A stretch of DNA of 64,000 nt from Pseudorhodobacter aquimaris (GTDB taxonomy: Bacteria > Pseudomonadota > Alphaproteobacteria > Rhodobacterales > Rhodobacteraceae), in assembly GCF_001202025.1 (NCBI RefSeq), contig NZ_LGHS01000076.1, forward strand, positions 1 through 64,000. Direction: 5' to 3'. Both the position numbers and the translations under genes were made by a program. Within the stretch, counting starts at the first letter, position 1. Every line of letters starts with the position of its first letter. Under the pieces are notes generated by a model. It was not told the DNA's origin and ran no database searches. It worked only from the letters and a program-made list of their open reading frames with translations. Shown piece after piece: positions 54,355-64,000 of the stretch.

Positions 54355-55362
54355 ATGGCAAAACCTGTATTGATCGACCTTGACGATACCCCGACGCTGA
54401 CCCCGTCTGATGCGCCGCCAGTGCCTGATCTGGGCCTGCCGGACGGGCGCGCCGTCAAGGCAGCGGCGGCTTTGGCCGTGGCGCGGCCCTCGCCGATCAC
54501 GCGCTTTGCGGTCTGGGCCTTGGGGGCCTTGTTCAGCCTGATGATCTCGGTCGCGGTCTATGATTTCGTGGCGGGGCTTTTGGCGCGCAACACATGGCTG
54601 GGCTGGCTGGCCTTTGGGCTGACGGGGCTGGCGGTTGTGGCGCTGGTGGCGTTGGCTATTCGTGAGGGGTTGGGGTTTTACCGCCTTGGCCGTCTGGACG
54701 GGTTGCGCGCCGAGGTGGCGGTGGCCCGTAAGGCGGGCGATCTGAAAACAGCGGGCAAGGCCACGGATCACCTGCTGGGTCTTTATAAATCCCGTCCCGA
54801 CCTGCGTTGGGGCGCGGCCAATCTGGCCGAGCGCCGCGCCGAGGTTCTGGATGCCGATGCTTTGCTGAATCTGACCGAGGCCGAGCTTCTGGCCCCGCTG
54901 GATCTGGCCGCCCGCGCCGAGATAGAGGCCGCCGCCCGCCGTGTGGCGACGGTGACGGCGCTTGTGCCTTTGGCGCTTGCGGATGTGGCGGTGGCGCTTT
55001 TTGCGAACCTCTCGATGATCCGCAAGATCGCGGTGATCTATGGCGGGCGGTCTGGCACTTTGGGCAGTTTCAAGCTGTTGCGCCGCGTGTTTTCCCATCT
55101 GCTGGCCACGGGCGCGCTGGCGCTTGGGGATGACCTGATCGGATCGGTCGCAGGCGGCGGGGTGCTTAGCAAACTCTCGCGGCGCTTTGGCGAGGGGGTG
55201 GTGAACGGCGCCCTGACCGCCCGTGTCGGCGTGGCCGCGATGGAGCTGTGCCGCCCGATGGCGTTCAACGCCCTGCCGCGTCCCAAGGTCTCTAACCTGA
55301 TGAGCCGCGCCTTGGCAGGTGTGTTTGACGGCGTTTCATCGGCCATGACCAAGCGTGGATAG
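54355..55362 (+). CDS. YcjF/TIGR01620 membrane protein (DUF697)
   Basis: A 335-residue inner-membrane protein. Two membrane helices lie at about residues 48-70 and 77-99. Near residues 195-225 comes the DUF697 signature region (VPLALADVAVALFANLSMIR), followed by IAVIYGGRSGTLGSFKLLRR and a further hydrophobic stretch. It pairs with YcjX upstream. No catalytic motif seen. Confidence 0.85.
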   Translation: MAKPVLIDLDDTPTLTPSDAPPVPDLGLPDGRAVKAAAALAVARPSPITRFAVWALGALFSLMISVAVYDFVAGLLARNTWLGWLAFGLTGLAVVALVALAIREGLGFYRLGRLDGLRAEVAVARKAGDLKTAGKATDHLLGLYKSRPDLRWGAANLAERRAEVLDADALLNLTEAELLAPLDLAARAEIEAAARRVATVTALVPLALADVAVALFANLSMIRKIAVIYGGRSGTLGSFKLLRRVFSHLLATGALALGDDLIGSVAGGGVLSKLSRRFGEGVVNGALTARVGVAAMELCRPMAFNALPRPKVSNLMSRALAGVFDGVSSAMTKRG

Positions 55363-55376
55363 CATTGCTACAAAAT

Positions 55377-55391
55377 CCATGCATTGCATGG
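55377..55391. repeat. 15-base palindrome before ileS
   Basis: CCATGCA-T-TGCATGG in the 210-base gap between the DUF697 gene and ileS. It could be a short terminator or operator; nothing else in this gap stands out, and no T-box-like leader is visible. Confidence 0.3.
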
Positions 55392-55572
55392 CTGGACCAA
55401 GCGTGCAACCGGGCGTATAACCCCGGATATGCGACAGCTATACGCGAAAACAATACGAATTAGCGGCCCGGCGATCTGATCCGTTCAGCCGCCGGGATGC
55501 CATTTGCCGCCAGCCTCTGCGCGGCCTCGTTTTCGCCTGTCCCCCATCATTTTGATCCGTAAGGAAACGCCC

Positions 55573-58460
55573 ATGTGCGCCGCCACCCCAGACTATAAAG
55601 ACAGTGTTTTTCTGCCCGAAACCGATTTCCCGATGCGCGCGGGCCTGCCTATGCGCGAACCCGAATGGCTGGCCCATTGGGAAAAGATCGGCATCTATGA
55701 TCGCCTGCGCGAAAAGACCGGCCGCAAGCCCTTTACGCTGCATGACGGCCCTCCCTATGCCAACGGCCATTTGCACATCGGTCACGCGCTCAACAAGACC
55801 ATCAAGGATATGGTGGTGCGCTCGCATCAGATGATGGGGTTTGACGCGCGCTATGTGCCGGGTTGGGATTGTCACGGCCTGCCGATCGAGTGGAAGATCG
55901 AGGAGCAATACCGCGCAAAAGGTCTTGATAAGGACGATGTCGACACCGTCGCCTTCCGTCAGGAATGCCGCAATTTCGCCGCCGGTTGGGTGGATATCCA
56001 GCGCGATGAGTTCAAACGTCTGGGTGTTGCGGGCAATTGGGCCGATCCCTATCTGACGATGAATTTCCACGCCGAACGGGTGATCGCCGAGGAATTCATG
56101 AAATTCCTGATGAACGGCTCACTGTACCAAGGCTCCAAACCCGTCATGTGGTCACCGGTTGAGAAAACCGCGCTGGCCGAGGCCGAGGTGGAATATCACG
56201 ACCACACCAGCCACACGATCTGGGTGCGCTTCAAGGTGGTGGGTGAGGAAAACCTGACCGTGGTGATCTGGACCACGACGCCTTGGACCATCCCGCAAAA
56301 CCGGGCGGTCTGCTTTGGTCCCGGTATCGCTTACGGGCTTTATGAAATCACCGATGCGCCTGAAAATCCGCAAGCAAAGGTCGGGGAAAAGATCATCCTT
56401 GGCGATGCGCTTGCCGCCTCGGTCTTTGCCGCCGCCAAGCTGGAAGAGGGCATGGTCACGCGCCTGCGCGATGTGTCGCCGGATGAGTTAAAGGGAATGA
56501 CCCTTGCCCACCCGTTCCGCGGTGTCGAAGGTGCGAAAGGCGAATGGGATTTCGACGTCCCATTGTTGCCGGGCGATCACGTCACCGATGATGCGGGTAC
56601 GGGCTTTGTGCATACCGCGCCAAGCCACGGGGATGACGACTATCAGGTCGGTCTGAAATTCGGCCTGCCGATGACCTATAACGTTGAGCCGGACGGCTCT
56701 TATCGCAAGGATCTGCCGATCTTTGGCGGCAAGACCATCATCAATCCCGATGGTAAGGACGGCCCCGCCAATGTCGAGGTGATCAAGCAGTTGGCCTATG
56801 CGGGCGGCTTGTTGGCCAAGGGCAAGGTGAAACACTCTTATCCGCATTCATGGCGGTCCAAGGCGCCGGTGATCTACCGCAACACGCCGCAATGGTTTGT
56901 CGCCATCGACAAGAAGCTGGACGACGGCATGGGCGAGAACGGCGATACCATCCGCAGCCGTGCGTTGACCTCTATCGACAGCATCGTGAAATGGACGCCG
57001 CAAACTGGGCGCAACCGGCTGTATTCGATGATCGAGGCGCGGCCCGATTGGGTGCTGTCGCGGCAACGTGCCTGGGGTGTGCCACTGACCTGTTTCGTCA
57101 AACGCGGTGCGAAACCGACGGATGCGGATTTCCTGCTGCGCGATGATGCGGTGAACCAGCGGATCCTTGCGGCCTTCGAGGCCGAGGGCGCCGATGTTTG
57201 GTATGTGCAAGGCTTCAAGGAAAAAACCCTTGATGGGCTGCATGATCCTGACGCCTATGATCAGATTTTTGATGTTCTGGATGTTTGGTTCGATTCAGGC
57301 TCCACCCATGCTTTCGTGCTGCGCGACCGGCCTGACGGGACGGCGGACGGGATTGCCGATGTCTATCTGGAAGGCACCGACCAGCATCGCGGCTGGTTCC
57401 ATTCGTCGTTGCTTCAGGCTTGCGGCACACTTGGCCGCGCGCCTTACCGCAACGTTGTAACCCACGGGTTTACGCTGGACGAAAAGGGCATGAAGATGTC
57501 CAAATCCATCGGCAATACCGTAGTGCCAGAGGAAATCATCAAACAATACGGTGCCGATATCTTGCGGCTTTGGGTGGCACAGACCGATTACACCGTGGAT
57601 CAGCGTATCGGTAAGGAAATCCTGAAAGGCACGGCGGACAGCTATCGCCGTTTGCGCAACACGATGCGCTTTATTCTGGGCAATCTCGCGGGCTTTACCG
57701 ATGCCGAACGGGTTGATGTCAAGGATATGCCCGAGCTGGAGCAATGGGTGCTGCACCGTTTGGCCGAGCTGGATGTCGAGGTGCGCAAGGGCTATGGCGC
57801 GTTTGATTTTCAGGGCGTGTTCCAAAAGCTGTTCACCTTTGCGACGACCGATCTTTCGGCGGTGTTCTTTGACGTGCGCAAGGACGCGCTTTACTGCGAT
57901 GCGGCCGACAGCCTGCGGCGCCGTTCCGCGCGTACCGTGCTGGATCTGTTGTTCCACCGTTTGACCACATGGCTTGCGCCGATTCTGGTCTTTACGATGG
58001 AAGATGTCTGGCTCTCGCGCTTTCCGGGTGAGGATAGCTCTGTCCATTTGCAGGATATGCCCGAGACGCCGAATGATTGGCTCAACCCCGAACTGGCGGC
58101 GAAATGGGTCGGGCTGCGTGCGGCGCGCCGTGCCACGATTGCAGCCCTTGAGGTGCAGCGCAGCGCCAAGGTGATCGGTGCCAGCCTTGAGGCGGCCCCT
58201 GTGGTGCATGTCGAAGACCCCAATTTGCTGGCAGCAATGAAATCGGTGGATTTCGCGGAACTGAGCATCACCTCGGGTGTGGAGCTGACCAGTGATCCGG
58301 CCCCGGCCGAGGCGTTTCGTTGCCCGAAGTACCCGGTGTGGCCGTGGTTTTTGAGATGGCCGCGGGTGAAAAATGCGTGCGCTGTTGGCAGATTCTGCCC
58401 GATGTCGGCACCCATAAACACCCCGGCACCTGTGCGCGTTGTAACGCGGCGCTCGGCTGA
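55573..58460 (+). CDS. ileS: Isoleucyl-tRNA synthetase, frameshift near the C-terminus
   Basis: A class I aminoacyl-tRNA synthetase of about 962 residues. HIGH motif is [14 protein letters not shown] near residues 63-76, the editing domain lies at about 200-410, the [16 protein letters not shown] block near 430 and KMSKS in [16 protein letters not shown] near 640. The long frame runs on past 58317 into the next gene, but the true C-terminus, with the zinc cysteines of [13 protein letters not shown] and [11 protein letters not shown], lies in another frame and stops at 58460. One T missing at about 58320 explains this. The ATG at 55573 ([11 protein letters not shown]) follows AAGGAAACGCCC. The gene is essential, so the shift is almost surely a sequence error. 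Confidence 0.93.
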
Positions 58461-58503
58461 TATACGGGGGGCGTTCGCGCCCCCTTTTTGCAAGGGGTTA
58501 GGC

Positions 58504-58953
58504 ATGAAACAGGCGGTCTACCATTCCCCCTACGGTCCCTTTGCCGTGGTCGAAGAGGGCGGGGTCATCACCCGTATCGACTGGGCTGCGCGTCGTTCAG
58601 ACCCGACGCCCTTGCTGCGTGAGGCCTGCCGCCAGCTTGACCAGTATTTCGCCAAAGAGCGGCAGGCGTTCGAGTTGCCGCTTGATTTTGGCAGCGGTTT
58701 TCAGGAACAGATGCGCAAGGCGCTGGCGGCCATTCCTTATGGCGAGACCCGCAGCTATGGCGATCTGGCCAAGGAGTTGGGCCGACCGGCACAGGCCATC
58801 GGGCAGGCCTGCGGGGCCAATCCGATTCCGATCCTGATCCCCTGCCACCGTGTGCTTGGGGCCGGTGGGCTTGGCGGGTTTTCCGCGCCGGGGGGCGTGG
58901 AAACCAAGATCGCCTTGTTGAAACTGGAAGGGGCGGGCGGCTTTTTGATCTAG
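58504..58953 (+). CDS. ogt: Methylated-DNA-protein cysteine methyltransferase
   Basis: A 149-residue repair protein that removes alkyl groups from O6-guanine onto its own cysteine. The acceptor motif is IPCHRVLGAGG (Cys114), the arginine-finger/HTH region IPYGETRSYGDLAKELG near 78-94. The ATG at 58504 is preceded by AAGGGG. The apparent fusion to ileS arises only from the ileS frameshift; the start and the complete domain show it is a separate gene. The 3' end overlaps pcs by four bases. Confidence 0.9.
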   Translation: MKQAVYHSPYGPFAVVEEGGVITRIDWAARRSDPTPLLREACRQLDQYFAKERQAFELPLDFGSGFQEQMRKALAAIPYGETRSYGDLAKELGRPAQAIGQACGANPIPILIPCHRVLGAGGLGGFSAPGGVETKIALLKLEGAGGFLI

Positions 58954-59642
58954 GCGCGTTCGGGGATGATCTGTTGCGCGATGCCTGCGAATGTCAGGTA
59001 AAACGAAGTAACAATCAGCCCCCAGATAGCCCAGCTTTCGGGATGGAAATCCACCCATGTGGCCCAGCCCGCAAAGAACGTCCAGCCCAAAGCCATCGAC
59101 AGTGACAAGGGCAGCCAGCGCTTTGTCCGTGTCGGGTGGATGAACTTGAGGTTGGTGAACATTGCAATCGTCAGCGCGATCACAAGGCCCAGAATGACCC
59201 AATATCCAGGTTGCAGGGCAAACATCACCAGCACGAACATATTCCAGCATCCGGGAAAGCCTGCAAAGGAGCAATCCTTTGTTTTCATGCGCGTATCGAC
59301 GAAATAGATCACCGACCCATAGGTGATAGCGATGATGATAAGCCAGCCGGTCCAATCGGGCAGCAACCCCGACCGAAAAAGCGCAAAGGCCGGAATAAAC
59401 ACATAAGTCAGATAGTCGATAATCAGATCGAGCAGCACGCCGTCATAGGTGGGGAAATTGGTTTTGACGTCATAGCGCCGCGCCAGCGGTCCGTCGATTC
59501 CATCCACCACCAAGGCGATGACCAGCCACCAAAACATCAGGCTCCAGTTTTCATCTACTGCCGCCAGCATCGCCAGCATTGCCAGAACGGCACCGGTTGC
59601 TGTGAACAGGTGCACCAAAAGAGCTTTGATTTTTAGGGACAT
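58950..59642 (-). CDS. pcs: Phosphatidylcholine synthase
   Basis: A 230-residue membrane enzyme with about seven to eight helices, joining choline directly to CDP-diacylglycerol. The CDP-alcohol transferase motif appears as DGIDGPLARRYDV and then TYDGVLLDLIIDY near residues 47-77. This enzyme is restricted mainly to host-associated and marine alphaproteobacteria and a few others. Choline as precursor fits the TMAO/trimethylamine theme of the tor locus. Confidence 0.88.
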   Translation of the reverse strand: MSLKIKALLVHLFTATGAVLAMLAMLAAVDENWSLMFWWLVIALVVDGIDGPLARRYDVKTNFPTYDGVLLDLIIDYLTYVFIPAFALFRSGLLPDWTGWLIIIAITYGSVIYFVDTRMKTKDCSFAGFPGCWNMFVLVMFALQPGYWVILGLVIALTIAMFTNLKFIHPTRTKRWLPLSLSMALGWTFFAGWATWVDFHPESWAIWGLIVTSFYLTFAGIAQQIIPERA

Positions 59643-59671
59643 AAATGAGGTGTTTTCCGATATTTTTGGTG

Positions 59672-60595
59672 TCAGGCGCGTGGATGTGCTTTTGCGTATA
59701 CTTCCATCAGGCGGGCAGTATCAACCGCAGTATAGGCTTGGGTCGTGGAAAGGGATGCATGGCCAAGCAATTCCTGAATGGTGCGCAAGTCCCCGCCTGC
59801 ACTGAGCAGATGGGTCGCAAAAGAGTGGCGCAGCGCATGTGGCGTGGCCGTGGCGGGCAGGCCCAGCTTTGCGCGCACCCGCTCCATCGCGCCGGAGATC
59901 AGCCGCGGATTCAAGGCGCCACCGCGCGCGCCCCTGAACAGCGGCGCATTGGGCGTAAGGTCATAGGGGCACAAGGCGGCATAGGTCGCAACGGCCTGCT
60001 TTGCGGCGGGCAGGACGGGGACAAGACGTTCCTTGCCGCCCTTGCCGTGAATGCGCAACACATCCGGCAGGGGGGAGGCGGCACCCGTCAGGCCCAAAGC
60101 CTCGGATATGCGCAGCCCGCAGCCATAAAGCAGGGTGATCACAGCGGTATCGCGCGCGGCGATCCAGTCCTCGCGGGCATCATCGCCAATGGTGGCCAGC
60201 ACATCCATGGCGGCATCCTCGGCCAAGGGACGCGGCAGCTTGCGCCGGAATTTCGGCGCGCGGGTGGACAGGGCGGCGGTGGCGTCAAGCCCCTCGCGGT
60301 CGGCAACCCAAGCGGTAAACCCTTTGACCGAGGAGAGCGCCCGCGCCAGCGACCGCGCACTGACACCGCGCCCGCGCTCATGTGCCATCCAGGCGCGCAT
60401 ATCGGCTTGGGGCAGGGTGACAAGACCCGTCAGCCCCTCGGTCCCGCCGCGGTGCTGTGCCATAAAGGCAAGATAGCCGCTCACATCTGTCGCATAGGCG
60501 GTGATCGTGTTCTCCGCCGCCCCGTTAAGCGCGCGCAGATGGGCCAGCCACTCCGCCATGGCCGCGCGTGCGGCGGGCGAAATGGCAAGGCTCAT
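59672..60595 (-). CDS. xerC: Tyrosine recombinase XerC
   Basis: A 307-residue site-specific recombinase that resolves chromosome dimers at dif with XerD. An N-terminal SAM-like domain (about 10-95) precedes the catalytic domain with LLYGCGLRISEALGLTG (Arg), HGKGGKERLVPVLP (Lys), PHALRHSFATHLLSAGGD (HxxR), ELLGHASLSTTQAYT (His and Tyr). It overlaps the DUF484 gene by four bases, the standard arrangement for xerC. Confidence 0.9.
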   Translation of the reverse strand: MSLAISPAARAAMAEWLAHLRALNGAAENTITAYATDVSGYLAFMAQHRGGTEGLTGLVTLPQADMRAWMAHERGRGVSARSLARALSSVKGFTAWVADREGLDATAALSTRAPKFRRKLPRPLAEDAAMDVLATIGDDAREDWIAARDTAVITLLYGCGLRISEALGLTGAASPLPDVLRIHGKGGKERLVPVLPAAKQAVATYAALCPYDLTPNAPLFRGARGGALNPRLISGAMERVRAKLGLPATATPHALRHSFATHLLSAGGDLRTIQELLGHASLSTTQAYTAVDTARLMEVYAKAHPRA

Positions 60596-61284
60596 GACAG
60601 CCAGCGGCGCATTGTCCGCTCAAACACACCGGCGAAAAATGCCAGAAGGTCGGTGCCTTGTGTGGGTTTGAACTGATGCGGGTCCTCGGCGCCCAGCACC
60701 AGCATCCCCGGCAAACGCCCCGCGCCAAAGTCCAGCCGCATCAACGCCTCAGAACGAATAGCCTCGGCCTGTTCGCCGTAAAGCGTGTCGGAGGCAATCA
60801 GGACCGGCCGCAAGGTCACGGGCCGCAGCGAGACATTGCGCCCGCCCGAGATATATTCCGCGATAAAGCCCGGCTCGGCCACATAAAGCACCTCGCCCAG
60901 CTTGCGCAGCGCCGGATCATCCTTGCCCTGCACCGATTCCAGCACCAGACGCACGCTATCAACCCGCAGGGTTTGCATAACATCGGTGCCAAGGCTTTGC
61001 AAAAACTCCTCAAACCCCAAGGGGTCCAGCATTTGCAGGATGGCGCGATGCACCTGATTGGTGCCGGCAAGGTTTTCATAGGCGGCGGCAATCACCGAAC
61101 GGTGGGTATCTTCGAGTCGGTCCAGCCGACCCTCCAAGCGTTCCATCGCGATGCCGCGCAGGTCCACGATGTTCGATCCCATCGCGCGCTCATTCGCGGC
61201 AATCAGGGCGCGCATCACATCCTGATCGTCTAATAGCGTTTCCGGTGCCGCGAGGATGCGGTCGCGCATATCCTGTTCAATCAT
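60592..61284 (-). CDS. DUF484 family protein
   Basis: A 230-residue GAF-like protein of the DUF484 family. The N-terminal helical part has VMRALIAANERAMGSNIVDL and the C-terminal GAF-like part GMLVLGAEDPHQFKPTQGTD. These genes are regularly found directly before xerC; molecular role unknown. Confidence 0.85.
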   Translation of the reverse strand: MIEQDMRDRILAAPETLLDDQDVMRALIAANERAMGSNIVDLRGIAMERLEGRLDRLEDTHRSVIAAAYENLAGTNQVHRAILQMLDPLGFEEFLQSLGTDVMQTLRVDSVRLVLESVQGKDDPALRKLGEVLYVAEPGFIAEYISGGRNVSLRPVTLRPVLIASDTLYGEQAEAIRSEALMRLDFGAGRLPGMLVLGAEDPHQFKPTQGTDLLAFFAGVFERTMRRWLS

Positions 61285-61392
61285 ACTGCTGCCTTATTGT
61301 TTTGGCGCATGTTATCAGCGTTTTCCCGCAATTTCGCATGTTTTTTTAACCGCAGGGGAATTCAGCGGGCGATTGGGGCAAATCTGCAATGC

Positions 61393-61425
61393 AAAAGGCC
61401 GGGCGCGCGATGCACCCGGCCTTTT
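61393..61425 (-). terminator. Terminator after fsa
   Basis: AAAAGGCCGGG at 61393-61403 pairs with CCCGGCCTTTT at 61415-61425. Read on the minus strand the stem ends in TTTT, the right sense for the fsa transcript. Confidence 0.85.
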
Positions 61426-61442
61426 ACTGGAACCGCGCTGGT

Positions 61443-62096
61443 TCAGATGATCTTCTGGCCGGTCTTGGCCCAGTCTTTCATGAACTGGTCCAAGCCCTTG
61501 TCGGTCAGCACATGGTTTGCCAGCGATTTGATCACGCTTGGCGGGGCGGTCATCACATCGGCGCCGACCAGCGCACATTGCGCCACATGGTTGGCCGTAC
61601 GGATAGAGGCCGCAAGGATCTGGGTTTCAAACCCGTAGTTGTCATAGATCGCGCGGATGTCGGCAATCAGGTCCATCCCGTCAAGGTTGATGTCATCCAG
61701 ACGCCCGATAAAGGGGCTGATGAAGGTCGCACCCGCCTTGGCGGCCAGCAAGGCCTGATTGGCTGAGAAGCACAGGGTCACATTGACCATATGGCCTTCA
61801 TCCGACAGCACCTTACAGGTTTTCAGCCCGTCCCATGTCAGCGGCACCTTGACGGCGATATTGGGTGCGATTTCGGCCAGCTTGCGGCCTTCGGCGATCA
61901 TCTCGTCGGCTTTGAGCGCGACAACCTCGGCCGAGACAGGGCCAGAGACAAAGCTGCAAATCTCTTTGGTGACTTCCAGAATATCGCGGCCTGATTTGAG
62001 GATCAGCGAGGGGTTGGTGGTGACACCATCCACCATGCCCAGATCATTGAGTTCGCGGATTGCATCCACATCGGCGGTATCGACAAAGAATTTCAT
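61443..62096 (-). CDS. fsa: Fructose-6-phosphate aldolase / small transaldolase
   Basis: A 217-residue class I aldolase of the transaldolase B3/MipB group. It has [14 protein letters not shown] near residues 23-36, the Schiff-base lysine in [12 protein letters not shown] (Lys83) and [16 protein letters not shown] near 130. Short members act either as fructose-6-phosphate aldolase or as transaldolase; sequence inspection alone cannot decide. It is divergent from priA. Confidence 0.88.
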   Translation of the reverse strand: MKFFVDTADVDAIRELNDLGMVDGVTTNPSLILKSGRDILEVTKEICSFVSGPVSAEVVALKADEMIAEGRKLAEIAPNIAVKVPLTWDGLKTCKVLSDEGHMVNVTLCFSANQALLAAKAGATFISPFIGRLDDINLDGMDLIADIRAIYDNYGFETQILAASIRTANHVAQCALVGADVMTAPPSVIKSLANHVLTDKGLDQFMKDWAKTGQKII

Positions 62097-62173
62097 GGCA
62101 GGTGTCCTTTGGGTGTTACAGCTAGGCTTGGGGGTGTATTAGCGCAAAGCAAGAGCCGAAGAAAGGGCAAGGC

Positions 62174-64000
62174 GTGGAGTGGCAAGCAGGTGAAGTGATT
62201 GGCGTTGCCGTGACCGAGAATTTTGGCCGCGGGCTGGGACCGATCCTTGACTACCGCGCGCCCGAGGGCGGTTGCGCCTTGGGTGATTTTCTGGAGGTGC
62301 CGCTTGGCCCGCGCAAGATTTTGGGCGTGGTCTGGGGGGCTGGTCTGGGCGGGGTTGATCCGGCCAAATTGCGAAGCGCCTACCGTGTGCTGGATGTGCC
62401 GCCGATGCGCGATGAGATGCGCGCCTTTCTGACCCGTGCGGCCGATTACACGCTGACGCCCTTGTCGGCGATGCTGCGCCTTGCCACCCGCGCGCCGGGG
62501 CTGGACAGCCCGCCCTCTACCCGTCGTGTTTACCGGCTGGGGCAGGGGGAGCCGGCCCGTGCCACCGAGGCCCGCACCAAAGTGCTGGAGGTCTTGCGCG
62601 AATACGGCGGGCTGGCGTTTACCCTGAAAGAGCTGGCCGATCAGGCGGGGGTGACGCCTTCGGTCATCAAGGGCCTTGTGAAATCAGGGGTGGTGTTAGA
62701 GGAGGACGCCCCCCGCGATCTGCCCTATCCGCGGCTTGATCCGGCGGCGATGGTGGTGCGGCTTGCGGGCGATCAGGTCACGGCGGGGGATGCTTTGGTC
62801 GCATCAGTGGCGATGGGCGGCTATTCCGCGACATTGCTTAAGGGTGTCACGGGCTCGGGCAAGACCGAGGTCTATCTGGAGGCGGTTGCCGAATGTCTGC
62901 GCCAAGGGCGGCAGGCCCTGGTGTTACTGCCGGAGATTGCGCTGACGTCGGAATTCATCAACCGGGTTGAGGCCCGCTTTGGCGCGCGCCCTGCGGAATG
63001 GCATTCGGGCGTGACGATGACCGAGCGGCGGCGGCTGTGGCGGATGGCGGCCAATGGCGGTGCGCAATTTGTGGCGGGGGCGCGCTCGGCACTGTTTCTG
63101 CCGTTTCAGGATCTGGGCCTGATCGTGGTGGATGAGGAACATGATACCTCTTACAAACAAGAGGAAGGGGTCTTGTATAACGCCCGCGATATGGCCGTGC
63201 TGCGCGCGGCGATTGCGGGGTCTGCGATTGTTCTGGCCTCGGCCACGCCCTCGCTGGAATCATGGGTCAATGCGAAGACCGGCAAATACGGGCGGCTGGA
63301 TCTGGGCGCACGTTTTGGCGCGGCGGAAATGCCGGATATGCGGGCGATTGATATGCGCGCCGAAAAGCTGCCCACGAACCGCTGGATTTCCCCCACGTTG
63401 GAACGGGCTGTGCGGGCGCGGGTGGCGGCGGGGGAACAATCGCTGATTTTCCTCAACCGGCGCGGCTATGCCCCCGTAACCTTGTGCCGCGCCTGTGGTG
63501 AGCAGGTCAGCTGCACCGATTGCGATGCGCGTATGGTGGAACACCGGTTCCAGAACCGCCTGATGTGCCACCAATGCGGCGCGACGCGGCCGATGCCCGA
63601 AGTCTGCCCCTCATGCCAAGTGGCGGGCAAGATGGCGCCTGTCGGGCCGGGGGTAGAGCGTCTGGCCGAAGAGGTGATCGCCCTATTCCCCGAGGCGCGT
63701 GTGGCGGTGCTGTCATCGGATCTGTTCGGCTCGGCCCGCGCGCTCAAGGAGCAGATCGAGGAGATCGCCGCTGGGGCGGCCGATATCATCATCGGCACGC
63801 AGATCGTGGCCAAGGGGCATAACTTTCCACTGTTGACCTTGGTGGGGGTAATTGATGCCGACCTTGGGCTGACCGGATCGGATTTGCGCGCGGCGGAACG
63901 TACGTTCCAGCTGATGCGACAGGTTGCAGGGCGGGCCGGGCGTGCCGACAAGCCAGGCGTTGCGATGATGCAGACCTTTCAGCCCGAACACCCCGTGATC
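62174..64000 (+). CDS. priA: Primosomal replication-restart helicase PriA (3' end beyond window)
   Basis: The frame is open from a GTG at 62174 to the last base, 609 codons, with no stop. It has an N-terminal 3'-DNA-binding domain (VAVTENFGRGLGPILDYRAP), helicase motif I LKGVTGSGKTEVYLEAV near 217-233, DEEH box LIVVDEEHDTSYKQEEG near 317, ASATPSLESW near 355, two zinc-binding Cys clusters (LCRACGEQVSCTDCDARM, MCHQCGATRP with EVCPSCQ) and late IIIGTQIVAKGHNFP. It reloads DnaB at stalled forks. Family members have about 730 residues, so some 120 are outside. AAGGGCAAGGC precedes the GTG. Confidence 0.93.
   Translation, partial: MEWQAGEVIGVAVTENFGRGLGPILDYRAPEGGCALGDFLEVPLGPRKILGVVWGAGLGGVDPAKLRSAYRVLDVPPMRDEMRAFLTRAADYTLTPLSAMLRLATRAPGLDSPPSTRRVYRLGQGEPARATEARTKVLEVLREYGGLAFTLKELADQAGVTPSVIKGLVKSGVVLEEDAPRDLPYPRLDPAAMVVRLAGDQVTAGDALVASVAMGGYSATLLKGVTGSGKTEVYLEAVAECLRQGRQALVLLPEIALTSEFINRVEARFGARPAEWHSGVTMTERRRLWRMAANGGAQFVAGARSALFLPFQDLGLIVVDEEHDTSYKQEEGVLYNARDMAVLRAAIAGSAIVLASATPSLESWVNAKTGKYGRLDLGARFGAAEMPDMRAIDMRAEKLPTNRWISPTLERAVRARVAAGEQSLIFLNRRGYAPVTLCRACGEQVSCTDCDARMVEHRFQNRLMCHQCGATRPMPEVCPSCQVAGKMAPVGPGVERLAEEVIALFPEARVAVLSSDLFGSARALKEQIEEIAAGAADIIIGTQIVAKGHNFPLLTLVGVIDADLGLTGSDLRAAERTFQLMRQVAGRAGRADKPGVAMMQTFQPEHPVI

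Noticed and set aside
53842-55098. 418-codon minus-strand ORF
   Set aside because: Antisense to ycjX and the DUF697 gene.
55504-58953. A single 1149-residue IleS-Ogt fusion protein
   Set aside because: The true IleS tail with its four zinc cysteines continues in another frame to 58460 and ogt has its own start and RBS; the fusion is caused by one missing base.
59645-60676. 343-codon plus-strand ORF
   Set aside because: Antisense to xerC, whose catalytic residues are complete.

Overview
The window reads as the chromosome of a Rhodobacterales (Roseobacter-group) alphaproteobacterium. The grounds are a GcrA cell-cycle regulator, two CtrA-type boxes (TTAA-N7-TTAA), a phosphatidylcholine synthase, an AztD-type zinc protein, DUF6525 and DUF2478 proteins, and high GC with typical alphaproteobacterial gene pairs (argD-argF, xerC-DUF484, fsa/priA).

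Layout. 1-1200: decayed IS110-family element. 1600-6900: sugar-acid catabolic operon (RraA-like protein, alpha-ketoglutaric semialdehyde dehydrogenase, TctC/TctB/TctA) in which tctC is frameshifted and tctA has lost its centre. 7089-11300: leftward operon behind a cobalamin riboswitch (binding protein, FecCD permease, ATPase, luciferase-like monooxygenase). 11420-19300: TMAO respiration locus torT/torS/torR/torA plus a DUF2478 protein; TorA carries an extra C-terminal haem-c domain and no torC or torD is present. 19400-21600: acyltransferase, glycosyltransferase and HIT protein, with a CtrA box. 21700-24700: putative Zur-controlled zinc block (CobW-type GTPase, DUF6525, AztD). 24700-30600: RsuA, a decayed region with a broken YHYH-domain gene, MFS exporter with divergent LysR regulator, dienelactone hydrolase. 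30690-32620: entericidin, lipoprotein, ParA, GcrA. 32956-39453: argD, argF, hrpB, DUF3108, meaB. 39584-41881: beta-helix protein that may be a gene-transfer-agent head spike. 42354-52049: acetate module (acs, adk, DUF4212 subunit plus SSS symporter, DUF294 nucleotidyltransferase-like protein, small membrane protein, response regulator, membrane-anchored DnaQ-like exonuclease). 52053-64000: housekeeping genes truA, ycjX, DUF697, ileS, ogt, pcs, xerC, DUF484, fsa and the first 609 codons of priA.

A caution for every reader: at least eight genes are interrupted by what looks like one missing (once, one extra) base, including the essential ileS. Since ileS cannot easily be lost, many of these frameshifts are probably sequence errors rather than biology. 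The tctA deletion is large and in frame, so it is not of this kind.

The most interesting systems are the acetate module with its paired nucleotidyltransferase-like protein and membrane-anchored exonuclease, the TorA-cytochrome fusion, and the cobalamin riboswitch followed by an overlapping leader ORF and a hairpin that masks the next ribosome-binding site. No CRISPR array, rRNA or tRNA gene was seen.
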